From positions 1-52,898 of IMG/VR virus record IMGVR_UViG_3300025671_010533: a stretch of 52,898 nt of DNA. One strand, written 5' to 3'. Source of the stretch: a virus. Below the pieces are notes generated by a model. It had not been told where the DNA came from, made no database searches, and saw nothing but the letters and a program-made list of their open reading frames with translations. Below, one piece after another: positions 48,710 through 52,898 of this stretch (within the stretch, counting starts at the first letter, position 1; every line of letters begins with the position of its first letter). The position numbers and the translations under genes were made by a program.

Positions 48710-50392
48710 TTGTTTAAAAAATGTTACGCTGAATATGCTGGTAAAAACCAGTATAAGATACACTTATGGGAAGAGTCAGGTTACTCAATAGTTCCTTACC
48801 GAGTTCCTGCTTATATAGAATGTTCTGAACGTGAAGCAGAATATCAAGGACTAAAAGGTGAGTGGTTAAAGAAAACCTATGATTGGGATAAAGATAATCC
48901 TAGACTTCACTTTCATGATATGCCTGCATATCAAAAATTCCTTATTGAAAAATATGGTACTGATGATAGTGTATCTAAGGGACACCGTGAAGTATTTTTT
49001 GATATTGAGATTGAAATGGGAGGGGCACTTACTGAAGAATACATTCAAGAAGCTCCTAAACCAGTAACTTCAATTGCTTGGTATGATAAAACTCCTGATG
49101 AGTGGGTTATTCTTATTTTAGATAAAAAAGGACAAATCAAACATACTAAAGGACATAAAGAAATTATTCCTTGTGCTACTGAAGAAGAATTATTAGGTAA
49201 GTTTATTGAAAAATTTAGAGAAATAAATCCTGATATTCTTGTAGGGTGGAATAGTGATTACTTTGATATTCCTTACCTATATTTTAGAATCAGTAGAGTA
49301 TTAGGGGAAGAATTTGCCAATGCTTTATCTCCTATAGACGTTGTAAAAGACGAAAGTGCTTGGAACCGCAACGGGTGGTTAAATATTGCTGGAGTTGAAT
49401 CACTAGACTATATGAAATTACACAAAAAGTTTAGTTTTCGTGATGAACCCTCTATGCGATTAGATGCTATTGGAGAAAAGTATGTTGACTTAGGTAAAAT
49501 TGAGTATGATGGAAATTTAGATCGCTTATTTGAAGATGACATCCAGAAATTTATTAAATATAACTTTCGAGACGTAGAAATTCTTAAAGCACTAGATGAA
49601 AAATTTGAGTATATTGGTTTAGTAAAAAACCTATCACATAAAGGAAAACACAATTACGGGGAAGTGTATGCTAACACTAAAACTCAAGACGGAGCAATTT
49701 CAGCTTATTTATTAAGCCAAAATATTGTACCTCCTTCTAGGGATAGAAACCCAATTTATAAAAAAGGGTATGCTGGTGGTTATCTGTTTTGCCCCCAAGC
49801 AGGACTTTATAAGTATATGTTTGATGAGGATTTAACTTCACTATATCCTTCTATTATTATGTCTCTAAACATAGGTAAAGAAACACTTATGGCTCGTATT
49901 ATAGACAGTGATGATAGAAATAATCGTTTAGGATTAAATGATTTAAAGGAACGTAATGGAGACGAAGAATTACTAATTGAAAACCCAGAACGTAAACAAA
50001 CTTACATTAAAGTAAGTAAACTTATTGAATTTATAGAAAACAATAACTTTGCTATTTCTGCAAATGGCGTTATATTCCGTACTGATAAACGTTCAGTACT
50101 AGCCACTATTTTGGATAAGTGGTTTGATGAACGAGTAGAATATAAAGGCTATATGAAAAAAGCATATAAAGCAGGAGATAAAGAAAAAGGAGCATTTTGG
50201 CACCAACGTCAACATACAATGAAAATTTTGTTAAATAGTTTATATGGTGCTACTGCTTTGGGTTCATTTAGATATGGCAATGTAATATTAAGTGAAGCTA
50301 TAACGCTTAGTGGTCAGCGCATCATTCAAGAAAGTGCACTATGTGCTAATCGTCATATGAACAAAGTAATAAAAGGACAATTAACATTATGA
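48710..50392 (+). CDS. gp43A: DNA polymerase family B, N-terminal part (gp43A)
   Basis: The protein has 560 residues. Exonuclease motifs are all present: FFDIEIE, GWNSDYFDIPY and YNFRDVEIL. Polymerase motif A is DLTSLYPSI (374-382). Motif B is KILLNSLYGA (N509-G513). The frame then stops soon after, before motif C. The start is TTG at 48710; the N-terminal strand would be lost with later starts. It must combine with the product of 50652-51578 to give a working replicative polymerase. The stop overlaps the next ATG (ATGA), so synthesis is coupled. Confidence 0.9.
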   Translation: MFKKCYAEYAGKNQYKIHLWEESGYSIVPYRVPAYIECSEREAEYQGLKGEWLKKTYDWDKDNPRLHFHDMPAYQKFLIEKYGTDDSVSKGHREVFFDIEIEMGGALTEEYIQEAPKPVTSIAWYDKTPDEWVILILDKKGQIKHTKGHKEIIPCATEEELLGKFIEKFREINPDILVGWNSDYFDIPYLYFRISRVLGEEFANALSPIDVVKDESAWNRNGWLNIAGVESLDYMKLHKKFSFRDEPSMRLDAIGEKYVDLGKIEYDGNLDRLFEDDIQKFIKYNFRDVEILKALDEKFEYIGLVKNLSHKGKHNYGEVYANTKTQDGAISAYLLSQNIVPPSRDRNPIYKKGYAGGYLFCPQAGLYKYMFDEDLTSLYPSIIMSLNIGKETLMARIIDSDDRNNRLGLNDLKERNGDEELLIENPERKQTYIKVSKLIEFIENNNFAISANGVIFRTDKRSVLATILDKWFDERVEYKGYMKKAYKAGDKEKGAFWHQRQHTMKILLNSLYGATALGSFRYGNVILSEAITLSGQRIIQESALCANRHMNKVIKGQLTL

Positions 50393-50652
50393 AACTAACC
50401 CCACAATCAATTAGAAATAACGTAAAAATTACTTGGAATGGAGAACCTGTCTCTAAACAAGAAATTATAGATATGAGTGCTCTTTGGAGCGAAAAGCAAA
50501 TTGTTTACTTTAAAAAAATGGTTAAACAAGGAGGCACTGTTAAAATAGATAACAATAAATTTAAAATTACTGTTGATGAACCTGTTTTAACTTCACGGGG
50601 AACTAAAGATGGAGGTATTATTCAAATCCCTGATCCTGACGCTAGATTTTAA
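50389..50652 (+). CDS. Small protein encoded between the two polymerase fragments
   Basis: This 87-residue protein begins MKLTPQSIRNNVKITW and continues 'GEPVSKQEIIDMSALWSEKQ'. It is mixed alpha/beta with a C-terminal 'IQIPDPDARF'. It shows no HNH, GIY-YIG or LAGLIDADG motif, so it is not a recognisable homing endonuclease. It is coupled at both ends: ATGA with gp43A and TAATG with gp43B. The tight fit suggests it is maintained as part of the set, perhaps as a polymerase subunit or a remnant of the element that split the gene. I do not recognise the family. Confidence 0.55.
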   Translation: MKLTPQSIRNNVKITWNGEPVSKQEIIDMSALWSEKQIVYFKKMVKQGGTVKIDNNKFKITVDEPVLTSRGTKDGGIIQIPDPDARF

Positions 50653-51578
50653 TGAAACATTTAGAAGATACTCCCTGGTGGATTTGTGATGAAGGTGATT
50701 ATAATTTCTGTGCTTACGTAGACACAGATTCTAATTATTTTAATGCTGAACCCCTACTTAAACATCTCTACCCTGATTTTGAATCTAAACCAGATGAGGA
50801 AAAAGATGATTTACTTGAACAAGTAGCACTTAAGTATCAAGACATTATTACAGCTGACTATGATAGATTAGCACGTGATTGCTTTAATGTTTCCGAACAT
50901 AGACTTGAGATGAAAACGGAATGTGTTATACGTTCAGCTTATTTTAGAGCTACTCGTAGATATGCTCAATGGATTACTAAACAGGAAGGTATTGCTAAAG
51001 AATCACTTGATATTAAAGGTCTTGAATTTAGGAAAGCTAATTTTCCTCCTGTATTTGGAAAGTTTTTTAATGACATCCTTGAAATGATTTTGAAGGGTGC
51101 TGAACAAAAGGAAATTGATGATTTGATTCTTAAATTTAGAGACAAAATTATGTCTAAAGATACAGACATTACTTTATTAGGTAATCCTACTTCAGTTAAA
51201 ACTCTAAATGAGTATATGGGGCGTAAACCTAGAGCAGGTGAAGTAATGACTGAAATTAAAAAAGGTGCACCTGTAAATGTTAAAGCAGCTATTGTATATA
51301 ATGACCTACTTAATTTTTGGAACATTAAAGGACATAGTCAAATAGTACAAGGTGATAAAATTAAATGGGTTTATTTAATTGATAACCCCTATAAAATTGA
51401 AGTAATTGGCTTCCTTAGCTTTGATCTACCAGATAAAATGCGTACATTTCTAAACGACTATGCAGATAGAAAAAAATCATTTGAAACCATTTTACAATCC
51501 AAACTTGAAAACTTCTATAATGATTTAGGATGGACTTTAAATTTAAACCCAAACATTAATAAATTCTTTAGCTTCTAA
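50652..51578 (+). CDS. gp43B: DNA polymerase family B, C-terminal part (gp43B)
   Basis: The protein has 308 residues. Motif C is YVDTDS (D24, D26), close to the N-terminus. 'KTECVIRSAYFRATRRYAQW' and 'LDIKGLEFRKANFPPVFGKF' match the palm-thumb region of T4-like polymerases. The last residues, 'NINKFFSF', resemble the sliding-clamp-binding tail of T4 gp43 (LDFLFG). Together with gp43A all canonical motifs of a family B polymerase are present, and the break falls between motif B helix and motif C. The clamp gene lies 378 bases downstream. Confidence 0.9.
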   Translation: MKHLEDTPWWICDEGDYNFCAYVDTDSNYFNAEPLLKHLYPDFESKPDEEKDDLLEQVALKYQDIITADYDRLARDCFNVSEHRLEMKTECVIRSAYFRATRRYAQWITKQEGIAKESLDIKGLEFRKANFPPVFGKFFNDILEMILKGAEQKEIDDLILKFRDKIMSKDTDITLLGNPTSVKTLNEYMGRKPRAGEVMTEIKKGAPVNVKAAIVYNDLLNFWNIKGHSQIVQGDKIKWVYLIDNPYKIEVIGFLSFDLPDKMRTFLNDYADRKKSFETILQSKLENFYNDLGWTLNLNPNINKFFSF

Positions 51579-51787
51579 TGAAAACTTTAAGTAAAAAAAG
51601 ACATATTGCTAAAACTATTACCTGGAGGATAATAGCATCTTTAGATACCCTATTATTAGGTTGGTTACTTACTGGAAATATTAAATTAGGAGCGTCACTA
51701 ATGAGTTTGGAAGTTTTAACTAAAACATTTTTATATTACCTCCATGAACGCACATGGTACAAATTAAAATTTGGAATAAATGAATAA
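51578..51787 (+). CDS. DUF2061-like membrane protein
   Basis: This 69-residue protein contains 'KTITWRIIASLDTLLLGWLL', then 'SLEVLTKTFLYYLHERTWYK', the pattern of DUF2061 proteins. There are two membrane helices (about 17-33 and 38-55) with the TWR and HER-W signature residues. Function is unknown in the family. It overlaps gp43B by one base (TAATG) and the next small ORF by 8 bases. Confidence 0.75.
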   Translation: MKTLSKKRHIAKTITWRIIASLDTLLLGWLLTGNIKLGASLMSLEVLTKTFLYYLHERTWYKLKFGINE

Positions 51788-51959
51788 AACAATTCAATTA
51801 AAAATTAAAAAATTAGAAGATACAAATCGAGAACTAAAAGTAGTAATTGATACTTTACAAACAGCTTTAAGAAGTTGTGATAAAACCCTTAAAGATCATC
51901 CTCAATATGATAGCATTTTTACCACTAGTGCTAAATGGTCTATGAATTTTAAACAATGA
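51780..51959 (+). CDS. Small 59-residue coiled-coil ORF upstream of the clamp
   Basis: ATG at 51780 to TGA at 51957-51959. The N-terminal ~35 residues form a strong coiled coil (IQLKIKKLEDTNRELKVVI). A polar C-terminus ends SMNFKQ. It overlaps DUF2061 by 8 bases and the clamp ATG by 4 bases. It could assist clamp loading or be a local oligomerisation factor; I do not recognise it. Confidence 0.55.
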   Translation: MNKTIQLKIKKLEDTNRELKVVIDTLQTALRSCDKTLKDHPQYDSIFTTSAKWSMNFKQ

Positions 51960-52708
51960 TAGCAAAAAATACACTTCAATCAATTATCTCTAAGTATTAT
52001 CTTGGAGGTAAAGTAGAATCCGTCAAATGGAAAGTTAAAAACGGAAAACTAGATATTGACTTTATGGCACCTACTAAGGATATGATTGGTAGGTTATCAT
52101 GTGATAAATTCCCTATGGTTAATGAGGGTGAAATGGCTATTTTTAATACAACACAACTTAATAGGTTGTTAAATGTATTAGCTGGTGATTTGATGCTTGA
52201 TGCTTCTAAAACTAATAAAGTATTAACCAAATTAACCATCCAGGATGCTAAGGCATCTATTAATTATTCACTTGCTGATCCTCTTATGATTCAAAAAGTA
52301 GGTGAAGTAGATGAAAATATAGAATGGAAAGTACAAGCGACACTTGAAAACGAAGATTTTCATACATTTGTTAAAGCAGCATCTGCAATCCAAGGAAATG
52401 AAATAGTAACACTAGCTGCTACTAGAGATACAATTGATACTCCTATTATTAAATTTGTATTTGGGGAGCGAATGGAATTTTCAAATAAAGTAGAATTTTA
52501 TGTAAATGCTAAATTTGGAGATGATGTTAGAGAAGACAATAAAATTCCCTTTAACAGCGAAATGCTTAGAGAAATCTTTAATGCAAACAAAACATCAGAC
52601 ACATGTCATTTGAGTTTTGTAGATGATGGTTTACTTCGTCTTACATTTATAGCAGAAGAAGAAGGCATAAATACTACATACTTTGTTGTAAGAAAAGCTG
52701 ATTACTAA
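51956..52708 (+). CDS. gp45: Sliding clamp (DNA polymerase processivity factor), gp45-like
   Basis: This 250-residue protein matches T4 gp45 in length (228) and pattern. Two repeated domains are each built of strands with 'LNVLAGDLMLDA', 'INYSLADPLMI', 'LENEDFHTFVKAASAIQGNE' and 'IPFNSEMLREIFNANKTS'; the C-terminal 'LRLTFIAEEEGINTTYFVVR' closes the second domain. It forms the ring that tethers gp43 to DNA, and in T4 it also activates late transcription with gp33/gp55. That link would fit the late-type promoter motif found in this window. Clamp loader genes are not within the window. Confidence 0.88.
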   Translation: MIAKNTLQSIISKYYLGGKVESVKWKVKNGKLDIDFMAPTKDMIGRLSCDKFPMVNEGEMAIFNTTQLNRLLNVLAGDLMLDASKTNKVLTKLTIQDAKASINYSLADPLMIQKVGEVDENIEWKVQATLENEDFHTFVKAASAIQGNEIVTLAATRDTIDTPIIKFVFGERMEFSNKVEFYVNAKFGDDVREDNKIPFNSEMLREIFNANKTSDTCHLSFVDDGLLRLTFIAEEEGINTTYFVVRKADY

Positions 52709-52709
52709 T

Positions 52710-52740
52710 TTGGAATCAAGGGATTCTTTTCGTATATTTA
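52710..52740 (+). promoter_or_regulatory. Host-type promoter (TTG - 20 bp - TATATTTA)
   Basis: TTG at 52710-52712 and TATATTTA at 52733-52740 match the spacing of the other host-type promoters. The predicted leader to the ATG at 52825 is about 80 nt and can form alternative short hairpins. Confidence 0.6.
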
Positions 52741-52824
52741 TGGAAAACAAGGGCATACTTCAGGGCGCCTGAGTTATAAAATTTATTAACCCGAGTAGCT
52801 TAGGCACTCACAAACTAAAATGAT

Positions 52825-52898
52825 ATGAGTACATTATTTAATGAACACACCCCATTCGATATTCTATATCGAAACTTTTTTAAAGCAGACGAAGCATT
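52825..52898 (+). CDS. Start of a gene cut by the right edge (possibly Hsp20-like)
   Basis: ATG at 52825 opens a frame running off the window end, 24 codons long. The visible part starts MSTLFNEHTPFDILYRNFF. An N-terminus with '[PY]-x-D-[IV]-L-[YF]-R-[DN]-F-F' occurs in small heat-shock-type proteins of marine T4-like phages, so an Hsp20-like chaperone is possible. The fragment is too short to decide. Confidence 0.3.
   Translation, partial: MSTLFNEHTPFDILYRNFFKADEA

Noticed and set aside
50389-50652. Homing endonuclease or intein between polymerase fragments
   Set aside because: No HNH, GIY-YIG, LAGLIDADG or intein splice motifs are visible. Overlapping start and stop codons show a plain three-gene arrangement.
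52740-52772. Ten-codon leader peptide (ATG GAA AAC ...)
   Set aside because: Its ATG overlaps the -7 box of the promoter, so it would lie upstream of the predicted transcript start.
1-52898. tRNA or other structured RNA genes, integrase or transposon
   Set aside because: No cloverleaf-like sequence, CCA-ended element, integrase or transposase motif was noticed by eye. A dedicated tRNA scan would be decisive and was not possible.

Overview
The window is a contiguous, AT-rich piece of a lytic contractile-tailed (T4-like) phage genome. Every credible gene is on the + strand, with gaps of 0-120 bp and many ATGA or TAATG overlaps. T4-type markers are a tail sheath and gp19 tube, a gp26/gp51-like tape-measure chaperone pair, a gp32-like SSB, UvsX, T4-type RNase H, a gp41-like helicase, a family B polymerase and a gp45 clamp. 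The host is probably a member of the Bacteroidota. One phage gene carries a type IX secretion (gliding-motility type) C-terminal sorting domain. Five promoters match the Bacteroidota pattern TTG - 20 bp - TAnnTTT. Shine-Dalgarno sequences are rarely seen. A Gram-negative envelope is implied by an overlapping spanin pair. No capsid, terminase, integrase, tRNA or CRISPR sequence was seen.

Layout. (1) 1-25,557, virion module: end of the sheath, tube, tape-measure chaperone with an apparent +1 frameshift site, tape measure, tube initiator/baseplate protein, LysM-like wedge protein, a hub with a fused C-terminal M15 peptidase, a 2,890-residue collagen-like Gly-Thr-Ser/Gly-Ser-Ser fibre, two BppU-like paralogs, an S74-chaperone fibre and another large fibre. 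(2) 25,600-29,555: a two-domain glycosyltransferase whose C-terminal half resembles Ser/Thr O-heptosyltransferases of autotransporters, a compact Pol I-type palm protein, and an unknown gene. (3) 29,557-36,591, replication and dNTP operon: gp32, uvsX, rnh, 41, nrdB, nrdA. (4) 36,636-38,629: holin, overlapping i-/o-spanin pair, two small membrane proteins, a thermonuclease-fold protein. (5) 38,632-42,056: a self-contained unit with its own promoter and terminator, holding an AT-hook protein, a TGT/DpdA-like transglycosylase, QueC, QueD and QueE. (6) 42,122-44,179: the T9SS-type secreted protein. (7) 44,182-52,708: thyX, M15 endolysin, a phosphoribosyltransferase, folE, a MazG-like protein, thioredoxin, a membrane coiled-coil protein, split DNA polymerase, DUF2061, and the clamp. 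The start of a further gene lies at the right edge.

How the genes work together. FolE, QueD, QueE, QueC and the DpdA-like protein form a nearly complete route from GTP to a 7-deazaguanine base placed in DNA. QueC and QueD have both lost metal-ligand residues that are standard in their families, so the final base may not be ordinary preQ0. NrdA/NrdB/thioredoxin, ThyX, the phosphoribosyltransferase and the MazG-like enzyme would supply nucleotides to the gp43/gp45/gp32/gp41 replisome. The strongest candidate for an undescribed system is the pairing of a giant Ser/Thr-rich fibre with a nearby putative protein O-glycosyltransferase, which suggests a self-glycosylating tail fibre. A second candidate is the phage-encoded T9SS cargo.

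Two upstream motif classes are visible. Host-like promoters have a TTG element. A second class, AATATTTATA without TTG, sits upstream of most structural genes and may be a phage late promoter. Several of both classes lie so close to the ATG that leaderless mRNAs are predicted.
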